From Acidithiobacillus caldus ATCC 51756 (GTDB lineage: Bacteria; Pseudomonadota; Gammaproteobacteria; Acidithiobacillales; Acidithiobacillaceae): a stretch of 64,000 bases of DNA. Where the stretch lies: positions 689,549-753,548 of the forward strand of contig NZ_CP005986.1 in assembly GCF_000175575.2 (NCBI RefSeq), given 5' to 3'. Below are positions 17,138-25,249 of this stretch, one piece after another. The notes below the pieces were generated by a model. The model ran no database searches. It was not told the origin of the DNA and saw only the letters and a list, made by a program, of their open reading frames with translations. Position numbers and translations under genes: made by a program. Position 1 is the first letter of the stretch; every line of letters begins with the position of its first letter.

Positions 17138-17815
17138 TCAGGCCTCCTGTGCAGCGTAGTAGACGGGCTTTGGGTCGCTGGTCACCAGGGCGTGACTGTG
17201 ATCCAGACCCTCCAGGCGATTGACCAGCATATTGCGCAGGGTTTCCATTTGGTGGACGACCAGACGCATGCGGTTGTGCAGGCCGTTGAAGGTAACGAGG
17301 CCAATGATGGCGATGACGAGCCCTGCGGCGGTGGCGAGCAAGGCTTCGGCAACATTGCCCGTGATGGCCGTGGGGTTATTGGCAGCGTCGCCGAGCACTT
17401 GGAAAGCGTGGAACATGCCGACGATGGTGCCGAGCAGACCCAGCAGCGGTGCGAGGGTCACGGCGGTGTCGAGGATCCAGAGGCGTTTGTCCAGGCTAGG
17501 TACCTGGCGCATGACCACCTCCTGGAGAATTTCCGACAGACGGGCACTGTCGCGAATCTGGGGAAAGCGCAGGGGGACTTCGAGCAGGGCGCGGAAGGGG
17601 TAGGGGCTAGCCTCGGCAATGGGTGCTAGGGTGCTGGGCTTGAGGTCTGCCGCGGAGTCCAGTGCCGTCGCGATCTGCTCCCCTTGGTGCACCATGCGGT
17701 TGATGAAGAGGAAGCGCTCGAAACTCACCCACAGAACGAGCAGGAGGATGAGCGGCATGATATAGAGGATACCGCCGGATTCTTGGGCTATGGTGAAAAG
17801 GGCGTGTATGTCCAT
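17138..17815 (-). CDS. exbB: ExbB/TolQ-type motor protein
   Basis: 225 residues with three transmembrane helices (about 15-32, 115-138, 160-183). The conserved motif LDTAVTLAPLLGLLGTIVGM lines the proton path, and NVAEALLATAAGLVIAIIGLV carries the second conserved threonine region. It acts with ExbD and TonB in the inner membrane. It follows the first TonB receptor gene across a 70-bp gap that holds a perfect 10-bp hairpin. Confidence 0.95.
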   Translation of the reverse strand: MDIHALFTIAQESGGILYIMPLILLLVLWVSFERFLFINRMVHQGEQIATALDSAADLKPSTLAPIAEASPYPFRALLEVPLRFPQIRDSARLSEILQEVVMRQVPSLDKRLWILDTAVTLAPLLGLLGTIVGMFHAFQVLGDAANNPTAITGNVAEALLATAAGLVIAIIGLVTFNGLHNRMRLVVHQMETLRNMLVNRLEGLDHSHALVTSDPKPVYYAAQEA

Positions 17816-17832
17816 GGCAATTCCTTTCGTTG

Positions 17833-17858
17833 GCGGGATGTCTGTAAGGACATCCCGC
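17833..17858 (-). repeat. Intercistronic hairpin between receptor and exbB
   Basis: A perfect 10-bp inverted repeat, GCGGGATGTC and GACATCCCGC, separated by 6 nt. It lies between the receptor stop and the exbB ribosome site (AAAGGAA). No T-run follows on either strand, so it is not a standard terminator. It may protect the 3' end of the receptor mRNA or set the receptor-to-motor ratio. Confidence 0.6.
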
Positions 17859-17884
17859 TTGGCGGATTTGGTGGATTGGTGAGG

Positions 17885-20083
17885 TTAGAAGCTCGCGTCC
17901 AGGGTCGCGTAGACGTTGGCCGGGAGGTTGAGCTTCAGGTTGGGATTGGCGTTGCTGCCGCTGTAGCTCTGAATCCAGGTGCGATCGAAAAGGTTGTTGA
18001 CGTAAACACCCAAAGAGACTTTCTTGAGGCCAAAGCCGCCAGAACTCAAAGGCATGTTGTTGAGGGTATAACGGAGGCTCGCGTTGGTATAAAACCGGCT
18101 ACCCAGAGGCAGGAACTTGCCACCCAGATTGTAATAGGCATTGCCTATTTCATTGAAGCCCACGGTAGCCTTAAAGCCGCCATCGCGATAGATCAGGCCC
18201 ACGGACTCGGTGTGGTGGGGTGCATAGGGGAAAGGTTGCCCTGCCGATTTCAGGCGCGCATCCAAAAAGCCGACATTGGCATAGGCACTCAACTGGTCGT
18301 TGAACACAAAATTGTTCTGCCAAGAAATACCTTGGTTGATGGCCTTGCCGGCGTTGGCCAAGACCGTCTGGTTGAAGGAACCTACCTGTACGGTGGTGGA
18401 GAGAATATAGTTGCGGAAATCTACCCGGAAGAGATCCAGTTCGCCTTTCCAGAAGCCCCGATTCCAGACTAGACCCAGATCGTAGGTGTTGGCTTTTTGG
18501 GGCGCCAGAGAGGGATTGAAGACGCCCGTGTAGAACTGATTGTATCCCGGCGGGTTGGCATTTTGGGTGAAATTGGCAAAGAGGTTGATGCCCTCCATGA
18601 CCTGGTAATTCGCACCCACGGAGGGCAAGACCTGGTGGAAGCTGGCGTTGAATACACCGGGCTGGCCTTGAGCGAGCGCCACGTAGTTCTTGAAATCCCG
18701 GTTGGCGTAGAGGTACTTGACGCCAGCCGTGAGCTTCAAACGCTCCACCGGCTTGTAATTGAAAACGATATAGGGCTCGTAGGTATCCGTGACAACGGGT
18801 TCGATATATGTGGATCCCAGGTAGACGTTGGCCTGGTTGAAGTACTGGGCGTCGTGTGTGGTGTTGTTGTGGTTGAACCAGAAGCCGAGCTCCGTATCCA
18901 CCGGGCCCAACGGGTAGGCGAGTTTGACGATATTTCCCCAGCGATGGGTGTTGTTGATGCTGTTGCGCAGGAGTACCTGGTTTGCCGCGGGAGCAACGCG
19001 CTGTACCGATCCCGCCGGCGTCAGGAGTGTTTGGGTAAAGGTGGTGGCACCAGCGCCGTAGCCGTTACCATAGTAATAGTAAAATTGTTCCGAGAACTTG
19101 ACCTTGCCAACTTCCCCTTCGTATTTTCCGTAACCTAGCCAATTCAGGTAACGGTTGTAGTTGTAGCCAGTATAGAAGGTGTTGGGTCTGCCATTGGCGA
19201 GGAAGGGGTTGCTCGTGTACCCATTGTAGTCGTTGCCGAATTGCGCGATTTGCGCCGCCGTCGCACCGTTGTAGTAATTGAAGCGCTGATTGTTTTGGGT
19301 GAAGAAGAGCGTAAGAGCGCCTGGACCAATCTGGGTGACGGATTTGAAGAGGAACTGGGTCTGGATGGCACCGTTATTCTGGAAGTAGCCATCGCGATGA
19401 TTCGTATTGACATAGAGCCAGGCAGAGGTTGGCGCGATATTCTTCAGAAAGAGCCCAGTATTGACGAGGCCACCATAGTTGTATTTGCCAAAGGAACCGC
19501 CACCCACCATAGGCCGCAGGAAGAAGTAGGGGGAGGGCTTGAGGCTGTAGGTCTCGATGGATCCGCCGAAGCTGGCCAGACCGGGAATGGCGGCGGACTG
19601 AGCACCCGGATAGTACTTGGTGCCGGCAACCAGGACCGAAGGAATGAACTCGTTGGAATAGTAGGTATAGCTATCGTTGTCGTTGAGGGGAATGCCGTCC
19701 AGGGTGAAGTTGATGAGGCTCTTGCTGAACCCGTTGATATAGACGTCGTCTCCATCCATACTGTCGCCGCTGCTGACGACTACGGCGTTGGGCAGATTCT
19801 GCAGGGACTGGGTGTAGGAGTCCGTGGGGGTGAGCATTTCGTACTGGCCCCGGGTGATGGTGGTCTCGGCGTTGGTGGTGTCCTGCTTGAACTTCTGGAT
19901 CTGCTGGACATCGCTGGGTGGGGTTTCGCCGGTATTGACATTGGGACTGGAACCAAAGAAACCACTGCTGCCCTGAGCGGATCCGGTGACGGTGCCAAGG
20001 GACTCGGCTGCCTGGACGGGCATCTGGCTGAGGGCAAGCACGCTCGCGATTACTGCCACGGATAAGGCCTTGTTACGGTTCAT
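17885..20083 (-). CDS. TonB-dependent outer-membrane receptor (first gene of the cluster)
   Basis: 732 residues. The signal peptide ends in MPVQA and is followed by AESLGTVTG, nearly the same mature start as the other receptor in the cluster. The plug shows SMDGDDVYINGFSKSLINFTLDGIPLND. The barrel is rich in Tyr/Asn/Gly and ends in aromatic-terminated strands (VYATLDASF). ATG 20083 has GGAG upstream; the GTG four codons earlier is less likely. Preceded by four Pho-box half sites (20180-20223), it opens the operon that continues with exbB, exbD, phosphoesterase, tonB and the second receptor. The ligand is unknown. Confidence 0.91.
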   Translation of the reverse strand: MNRNKALSVAVIASVLALSQMPVQAAESLGTVTGSAQGSSGFFGSSPNVNTGETPPSDVQQIQKFKQDTTNAETTITRGQYEMLTPTDSYTQSLQNLPNAVVVSSGDSMDGDDVYINGFSKSLINFTLDGIPLNDNDSYTYYSNEFIPSVLVAGTKYYPGAQSAAIPGLASFGGSIETYSLKPSPYFFLRPMVGGGSFGKYNYGGLVNTGLFLKNIAPTSAWLYVNTNHRDGYFQNNGAIQTQFLFKSVTQIGPGALTLFFTQNNQRFNYYNGATAAQIAQFGNDYNGYTSNPFLANGRPNTFYTGYNYNRYLNWLGYGKYEGEVGKVKFSEQFYYYYGNGYGAGATTFTQTLLTPAGSVQRVAPAANQVLLRNSINNTHRWGNIVKLAYPLGPVDTELGFWFNHNNTTHDAQYFNQANVYLGSTYIEPVVTDTYEPYIVFNYKPVERLKLTAGVKYLYANRDFKNYVALAQGQPGVFNASFHQVLPSVGANYQVMEGINLFANFTQNANPPGYNQFYTGVFNPSLAPQKANTYDLGLVWNRGFWKGELDLFRVDFRNYILSTTVQVGSFNQTVLANAGKAINQGISWQNNFVFNDQLSAYANVGFLDARLKSAGQPFPYAPHHTESVGLIYRDGGFKATVGFNEIGNAYYNLGGKFLPLGSRFYTNASLRYTLNNMPLSSGGFGLKKVSLGVYVNNLFDRTWIQSYSGSNANPNLKLNLPANVYATLDASF

Positions 20084-20179
20084 CTGACGCTCCACAGTGA
20101 CGGTCGAAAAATTGGAATTTGCGGCCGTTGGCGCCGCCCGGTATCTCCGGGAGACTTTATGGGCGGTACTCTAGCAGAG

Positions 20180-20223
20180 AAATGTGACACTTTGATGAAC
20201 CTTTGATGACATTTTTGTGACAT
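20180..20223 (-). promoter_or_regulatory. Double Pho box upstream of the TonB/phosphoesterase operon
   Basis: On the minus strand four consecutive 11-bp units read ATGTCACAAAA, ATGTCATCAAA, GGTTCATCAAA and GTGTCACATTT. PhoB sites consist of 11-bp units of a 7-bp TGTCA-type core plus a 4-bp A/T spacer, which is what is seen here. About 6 bp beyond the last unit is TAGAGT, a fair -10, which is the expected geometry for a PhoB-activated promoter. Confidence 0.75.
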
Positions 20224-20315
20224 TTGCACGGCTCCCTTTTCCCCGGAACCGCCCCCCGGCATAATGGTCCTAAAGGATAAGTATGGCTCGCCACCAGCTT
20301 GCGTAGGGAGCATGT

Positions 20316-20861
20316 ATGTATCGGAAATGGTTACGCGTCTGTATCGGTGTCGTGCTCGCCGGGTCGATCTCGGCATGTGCGACGATGTCCCCTGTCGCCG
20401 GCAACTTTCCCCCCATCACGCCGCGGCAATCCCAGACGGGGGCGGAGAATGGCAAGGTGGTGCGCTGGGGTGGAACCATCATCCACACTCAGCCTGAGGC
20501 CAGTCAGACCTGCTTCCAAGTTTTGGCGTTCCGCCTGAATTCCGAGGGGCGGCCCGAGACTGGGCGCGGCGAGAGCGACCAGGGACGCTTCCTTGCCTGC
20601 GCTCCGGGCTTCTACGATCCGGAACTCTATAGTGCCGGTCGTGAGGTGAGCTTCATCGGCACCATCACCGGGGTGCAGACCATGAAAGTGGGTGGGTTCG
20701 ATTATCCCTACCCAAAGCTCGAAGCCAGCCGGGTATACCTGTGGCCCCTGCGGCCACCGGAGCGGGTGTCGCGTACGGTGTACATCAACAGCGGTTTCGG
20801 CTGGGGGTGGGGAGGCCCGTATTTCTGGGGTGGTCCCGGTTGGTGGTGGGGTTATCCCTAA
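20316..20861 (+). CDS. slp: Slp-family outer-membrane lipoprotein
   Basis: 181 residues. The signal peptide ends in a lipobox-like GSISAC (cysteine about residue 21), followed by the Slp pattern VRWGGTIIHTQPEASQTCFQVLAFRLNS...GRESDQGRFLA and RLYLWP-type strands (ASRVYLWPL). The C-terminal tail is Trp/Gly-rich (GWGWGGPYFWGGPGWWWGYP). Slp proteins are starvation and stationary-phase or acid-related outer-membrane lipoproteins. The gene is divergent from the TonB receptor operon; the Pho box lies about 95 bp upstream and could affect both. Confidence 0.86.
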   Translation: MYRKWLRVCIGVVLAGSISACATMSPVAGNFPPITPRQSQTGAENGKVVRWGGTIIHTQPEASQTCFQVLAFRLNSEGRPETGRGESDQGRFLACAPGFYDPELYSAGREVSFIGTITGVQTMKVGGFDYPYPKLEASRVYLWPLRPPERVSRTVYINSGFGWGWGGPYFWGGPGWWWGYP

Positions 20862-20896
20862 AGTCGCACGCAGCTACCCAGGCGCTGCGTTGCTAT

Positions 20897-20925
20897 TGAG
20901 TGCGACGCAGGCCGCCGGTATACTT
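20897..20925 (+). promoter_or_regulatory. Sigma70 promoter of tRNA-Leu
   Basis: TTGAGT, exactly 17 bp, then TATACT, ending 11 bp before the mature tRNA 5' end. This is a strong consensus-type promoter. Confidence 0.75.
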
Positions 20926-20936
20926 ATCAAGTCATT

Positions 20937-21023
20937 GCCGGGATGGCGGAATTGGTAGACGCGCCGGACTCAAAATCCGGTGGTGGTGACACCGTGTCGG
21001 TTCGAGTCCGACTCTCGGTACCA
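20937..21023 (+). tRNA. tRNA-Leu (anticodon CAA)
   Basis: An 87-nt class II tRNA with a long variable arm (TGGTGGTGACACCGTG). The acceptor GCCGGGA pairs with TCTCGGT, and the anticodon stem CCGGA/TCCGG holds loop CTCAAAA with anticodon CAA. The T loop is GGTTCGAGTCC and CCA is encoded. Confidence 0.96.
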
Positions 21024-21152
21024 TAGAATTCGATAATTCGTGGCAGGATCCCAGGTCTCTGCCTCTGCAGGCGCTCAGTTGCGCAGTCCACGGCGATCTG
21101 CCGGTTCCCATGCATGAAGCTACGGGCGGGAAGCATTGCCCACTCCCGTGCG

Positions 21153-21494
21153 TCAGTCTCCGCTGCGTACCAGTACGCCCGCCAGCCACGGATGTGTGCG
21201 CACGTATGGGAACAGGGCACGTGCCTGACGATATCCATCGGTCTGTAACAGGACCTTCGCACGCATATCCCGCTGTTGTAGGCTGCTCACGACCGTTTCC
21301 AACTGAAGTTTCTGGGAGTGTGCCTGACCGGGTATCCACCAGTGCGGATCGATGACGATCTCTGCGCCAAGGCGTCCCAGTGCGCTCATGTCCTGAATAT
21401 AGTCCCGTATCGCCGACGGCCCGGATATTCCTTTGTGAAGATTGGCAAAGCATAAGGGACTTATATCGATAATGGCATTTTTCTGGGTACGCAT
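21153..21494 (-). CDS. Unidentified ORF between tRNA-Leu and the truncated transpeptidase
   Basis: 113 residues with a protein-like composition (for example IVIDPHWWIPGQ, KVLLQTDGYRQARALFPYV). No family was recognised. It begins 25 bp from, and divergent to, the truncated transpeptidase frame. An overlapping frame from about 21260 down to 21030 also looks coding-like, so this may be the 5' part of a larger gene broken by a frameshift near 21160. The region lies immediately downstream of a tRNA gene. Confidence 0.35.
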   Translation of the reverse strand: MRTQKNAIIDISPLCFANLHKGISGPSAIRDYIQDMSALGRLGAEIVIDPHWWIPGQAHSQKLQLETVVSSLQQRDMRAKVLLQTDGYRQARALFPYVRTHPWLAGVLVRSGD

Positions 21495-21518
21495 CAGAGG
21501 GCGACGCCGGGTCGGTCA

Positions 21519-22778
21519 TTGCAGCTTAGCATTCGTCCGCAAATGCAATATTGGACCTATATCGATCTGGACGATTCCTTGCATCGCTTTCACGCCATCG
21601 ATGGTTCTGCGGTGATTCTGAATGTTCACACCGGCCACATTCTCGCCATGGTGAGCGTTCCCAGCTGTAACCCAAATCGACTCAGTGCGTGCACGAATCC
21701 AGCGGACCTGGTCGACAATGCCGTACATCAGGCTTTTGAGCCGGGTTCGGTGATGAAACCCTTCGTGGTGGCGGCCGCTCTGGCCAGTCATAGCGTGGCA
21801 CCGTCGGCTCGATTCAACGTCTTCCATCCGCTGGTCGTCGATGGCTACCGCATTACCGATGATGTTCGACACCACGTGCTTTCCATTAAAAAAATATTGA
21901 AATATTCCAGTTGCATAGGAGCCTCGAAAATTGCCTTGCGGACGCCGCGGAAAACCATTTACGACCTTTATCGTGCCGTAGGCTTTGGTCGTTTGCCGCC
22001 TCTGGGCTTGCCGGGCGAGACTGCGGGCATCCTACCCCATTGGCAGCACTGGAGTCAGGCCAGACACGCAACCATCGCGCTCGGTTACGGAGTGTCGGTG
22101 ACCACTCTGCAGCTGGTAGACGCTTATGCCGCCATTGCCAACGGCGGCGATTACGTGCGCCCGGAACTGCTGAAGGCGGAACGTCCCTGGCAACGGCGGG
22201 TGATGCCGCGCTGGGTCGCGGATACCTTGCGCCATTGGCTGCAGTCCGTTACGCGTCCCAATGGTACGGGTATTCTCGCTGCCATACCCGGTTATCGGGT
22301 GGCCGGGAAGACCGGAACGGCGGACATGGCCAACGGTCATGGTGGGTTCCATCACCACACCACCAACGCGACCTTCGTTGGTTTTGCCCCTGGTGATCAT
22401 CCTCGCCTGGTCATGGCCGTCTCTTTACGGGGAAGCCACATCCAGTGGAATTTTGGCGGCATCGAGGCTGCGCCAGTGTTCCGCGTCGCCATGTCCCACG
22501 CGCTGCGCGAGATGGATATCCCGCCAGCCTGCCACACGGGTGGGGACAGATATATTCGTGTGCCGAGCGGCCTTACCTGGGCGCGCCTGGCACAGCGCTA
22601 CGGGCTCGATACGGCGGCCTTGCAGCGCCTCAATGGTCTTCCGGATACCGCCCAGCTCGATGCCGGTGAATTGCTCAAGGTACCTGTCCCCCAAAACCAA
22701 AAAATGCTCTGTCGCGTGCAGACACCCCTTATCCGCCGTGCCCAGGCGGAAATCTGGAGTGAGGGTGGTGGCTCGTGA
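21519..22778 (+). CDS. N-terminally truncated FtsI-like transpeptidase with LysM insertion (paralogue of 799-2553)
   Basis: 419 residues starting at TTG. It aligns from the first transpeptidase strand with the FtsI-type protein at 799-2553 (shared ILAMVSVPSCNPN, HQAFEPGSVMKPF and LRHWLQSV/LRHWLEGV). SxxK is SVMK near residue 77 and KTGT near residue 263. The middle motif is SSC near residue 130 instead of SSN or SSD. Near residues 345-390 a LysM-like module is inserted (YIRVPSGLTWARLAQRYGL...LDAGELLKVPV) before the shared QAEIW-EGGG tail. No signal peptide, membrane anchor or dimerisation domain precedes it; in-frame homology persists upstream only to a stop at 21453. It may be a pseudogene or a domain-only paralogue. 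Confidence 0.7.
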   Translation: MQLSIRPQMQYWTYIDLDDSLHRFHAIDGSAVILNVHTGHILAMVSVPSCNPNRLSACTNPADLVDNAVHQAFEPGSVMKPFVVAAALASHSVAPSARFNVFHPLVVDGYRITDDVRHHVLSIKKILKYSSCIGASKIALRTPRKTIYDLYRAVGFGRLPPLGLPGETAGILPHWQHWSQARHATIALGYGVSVTTLQLVDAYAAIANGGDYVRPELLKAERPWQRRVMPRWVADTLRHWLQSVTRPNGTGILAAIPGYRVAGKTGTADMANGHGGFHHHTTNATFVGFAPGDHPRLVMAVSLRGSHIQWNFGGIEAAPVFRVAMSHALREMDIPPACHTGGDRYIRVPSGLTWARLAQRYGLDTAALQRLNGLPDTAQLDAGELLKVPVPQNQKMLCRVQTPLIRRAQAEIWSEGGGS

Positions 22779-23034
22779 CGCTGCTTATTTGCTTGCAGAG
22801 TGCGCAGGGGCTTCCACGGTATCCGCCGCCGCCCGGCGTGGACGCCATCGGGCCGTGTGGTATCATCATCACACTTTGTGGCCTGGCCCGGACACACTTT
22901 TGTCCAGGTCGAGAACGGGGGCGGCGCCCGGCGAATCGAGCACCGTCTCTTTGCAGCCACCCGTGAAATATCTTGGGCGATACTGGTTGCTGCCAGCGCA
23001 ATCGTCCGCGACCTGCAGCCCATGGGAGAACCTT

Positions 23035-23553
23035 ATGCATACGAGTCTCAAACGTCCTGGTAGATATTTGTTGGCCTTGGCGTTGCTCTCCACCCTGCCC
23101 CTTGGCGGTTGCGTCGCACTCTTGGGCGCCGGTGCCGGTGGCGGCGCGGTGGCCTATGTGGAGAACGGGGGTGTGGCGAACTATTACGCCTACTATCCGG
23201 TATCGCTCAGTACGGCGAGTCGAGGGACGCAGGCCGCTTTCCAGCAGATGAACATTCGCTACAACGGCATGATCCAAAAATCGGCCAATGAGGCCATTGT
23301 CGAGGGGACTACCAACCGCGGCCAAACCGCCCGGGTGACCCTCACCTCCATGGCGACGGACGTAACCAAGGTCAACATCCGCATCGGTACCTTCGGTGAC
23401 AGGGCGGAGTCCCTGCAGTTCCAGCACCTACTGTCCCAGCAGTTGGGTGCGGCGGCCAGTGCCGTGGCGCCCAGCGGTACCGTGCCGAGCCCGAGCACGA
23501 ACACCGAAAATGCCAACCAGAGCGAGGGGCAGCAGACCATCCCCCTGCAGTGA
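23035..23553 (+). CDS. DUF3568-type lipoprotein
   Basis: 172 residues. A signal peptide with lipobox LGGC (cysteine about residue 26) is followed by ALLGAGAGGGAVAYVENGGV and a DUF3568-like domain (TTNRGQTARVTLTSMATDVTKVNIRIGTFGDRAESLQFQHLL). A Ser/Thr/Asn/Gln-rich tail ends the protein. The family is of unknown function and is predicted to sit in an envelope membrane on the periplasmic side. It starts at an ATG after GGGAGAA. It is convergent with the GNAT gene. Confidence 0.82.
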   Translation: MHTSLKRPGRYLLALALLSTLPLGGCVALLGAGAGGGAVAYVENGGVANYYAYYPVSLSTASRGTQAAFQQMNIRYNGMIQKSANEAIVEGTTNRGQTARVTLTSMATDVTKVNIRIGTFGDRAESLQFQHLLSQQLGAAASAVAPSGTVPSPSTNTENANQSEGQQTIPLQ

Positions 23554-23597
23554 TGGCCGTTTGCGTGAGCCGGACTGGAGGGGGGACTCTCGGGTGA

Positions 23598-24149
23598 CTA
23601 CCGCTTTGGCGACCTTGCCAAGGGTTTTTCCAGGGCCAAGAGGCGTAGACCCGGTGTCCGCGGAATACCGTAGCGTGGGTCGCTAGGGAAAGGCTGGTGG
23701 ACACCCGTCGCGCGGTAACCGCGGCGGGCGTAGAAGGCGAGAAGCTCGACCCGGCCGTCAATGACCCACAGGCGCATGACGCTGCTCTGCCACCGGTGTT
23801 GCGCCTCGGTCTCGGCGCGATGCAGGAGCAGACTGCCCAGCCCCTGGCCCTGGCGATGAAGGGCCACCGAGAGCATCCCCGTCTCTGCTATCGCCGCACC
23901 GCAATCCTTCAGGTGACAAGCGGCGGCAATCCGTCCTGTCTCAGGTTCCTCCAAGAGTAGAAAGAAGGCGAGCGGGGGCTGGTGGAGGGTTTGTAGCATC
24001 TCCAAGTCGCAGCGCTGCCCATCGATGATGTTGGCCTCCGTGGTCCAGGCCCGGGCTGCGGCTTCCGGACCGCGGTAGACGCCGTTGACGAGGGTGACCA
24101 GGGCGGGCAGGTCCGCCGTCTGGGCGAGCCGTGCAACGACCGCGCTCAT
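23598..24149 (-). CDS. GNAT-family N-acetyltransferase
   Basis: 183 residues. The acetyl-CoA site is GMLSVALHRQGQGLGSLLLHRAE (motif A with the Q/R-x-x-G-x-G/A turn), and the C-terminal LLAFYARRGYRATG is typical of GNAT enzymes. The substrate is not evident. Its start overlaps the pyrD stop by 4 nt (ATGA), making it the last gene of the purH-to-pyrD operon. Confidence 0.85.
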   Translation of the reverse strand: MSAVVARLAQTADLPALVTLVNGVYRGPEAAARAWTTEANIIDGQRCDLEMLQTLHQPPLAFFLLLEEPETGRIAAACHLKDCGAAIAETGMLSVALHRQGQGLGSLLLHRAETEAQHRWQSSVMRLWVIDGRVELLAFYARRGYRATGVHQPFPSDPRYGIPRTPGLRLLALEKPLARSPKR

Positions 24150-25249
24150 GCAGGTAGGCTGGCCCAGTGCTCGGCCCGTCTCCCCACCAGCGCGCCGAGG
24201 TGATCCACACCCCGGTCTGTCAGGAGTTCTGGCAAGGCATCGGTGATCTGCTGGACGAGATCTGGGCCTTCATAGATCAGGGCGGTATAGAGCTGTACCA
24301 GGCTTGCGCCGGCCTCGATCTTGTCCAACACATCCTGTGCCGTCGCCACGCCACCCACACCAATGATGGGTAGCCGTCCCGAACTTGCGCGATAGAGTTG
24401 GGCAATGATGCCATTCGCGCGGCGTTTCAGGGGTGCGCCACTGAGTCCGCCGGCCTCAGCGGGATGGGGCCAGTCGGACGGCCGGCCAAGGGTGGTATTG
24501 GTGGCGATGAAGCCGTCCAGTAGGGGCTGCGGCTCCTGCGCCAGAGCCGCTAGGGCGGTCACCTCGTCGGGCGCGAGATCGGGGGCTATTTTGAGCAGGA
24601 GCGGCGGCTGACGCTGCAGTTTCTGCCGTGCTTCCCGGAGCTCCTGGAGTAGTGGGCGAAGGCTCTGGGGATCTTGCAGACGACGCAGCTCCGGGGTGTT
24701 GGGTGAACTGACGTTGATGCTGATGTAATCGGCGAAGGGTCCCAGTTGCTGGATGAGGGCACGGTAATCGCCCACGGCGGCGGTCAGGGGGGTCTCGCGA
24801 TTTTTGCCGATGTTGATGCCCAGGGGCACCGTCAGGGGGAGTGTGGCTGCGAGGCGGTCGGCCACGGCCGACCCCCCTTGGCTGGGGAAGCCCAGACGAT
24901 TGATGACGGCGCGCTGCTGGGGATAGCGAAAGATGCGGGGACCGGGATTGCCGGGCTGCGGGCGCGGAGTTACCGTCCCCAACTCCAGAAAGGCAAAACC
25001 CACGCTGGCAAGACTCTTGAGGGCCTGGCCATCCTTATCGAAACCAGCGGCTAGCCCTACGGGATGGGCAAAGTGCAGGCCCCAGAGCTCCTGGGCCAGA
25101 CGCGGATCCGAGGGCCGGTGGGGCCAGAGATGGGCGCGGGTTTTGGGCATTTCGTTGAGTCCACCCAGAACGCGCAGGCTGAGGGCATGGGCATGCTCCG
25201 GTTCCAGTAGAAAGAGCCAGGGGCGCCAGCGAGAGAAGTCCACGGCCAC
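24146..25249 (-). CDS. pyrD: Dihydroorotate dehydrogenase (quinone), class 2
   Basis: 367 residues. An N-terminal helical extension (FSRWRPWLFLLEPEHAHALSLRVLG), typical of the membrane-associated class 2 enzyme, precedes an FMN barrel with PVGLAAGFDKDG, FLELGTVTPRPQPGNPGPRIFR and the catalytic-serine region YISINVSSPNTP. It oxidises dihydroorotate to orotate with quinone as acceptor in pyrimidine synthesis. GTG start directly after the hemF stop (TGAGTG). Confidence 0.96.
   Translation of the reverse strand: MAVDFSRWRPWLFLLEPEHAHALSLRVLGGLNEMPKTRAHLWPHRPSDPRLAQELWGLHFAHPVGLAAGFDKDGQALKSLASVGFAFLELGTVTPRPQPGNPGPRIFRYPQQRAVINRLGFPSQGGSAVADRLAATLPLTVPLGINIGKNRETPLTAAVGDYRALIQQLGPFADYISINVSSPNTPELRRLQDPQSLRPLLQELREARQKLQRQPPLLLKIAPDLAPDEVTALAALAQEPQPLLDGFIATNTTLGRPSDWPHPAEAGGLSGAPLKRRANGIIAQLYRASSGRLPIIGVGGVATAQDVLDKIEAGASLVQLYTALIYEGPDLVQQITDALPELLTDRGVDHLGALVGRRAEHWASLPA

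Noticed and set aside
20316-20861. Slp gene as a definite Pho regulon member
   Set aside because: The Pho box orientation and the -10 geometry fit the TonB operon; the plus-strand promoter near 20260 has no properly spaced box.
20937-21518. Integrative element using tRNA-Leu as attachment site
   Set aside because: No integrase and no second copy of the tRNA 3' end were seen downstream.
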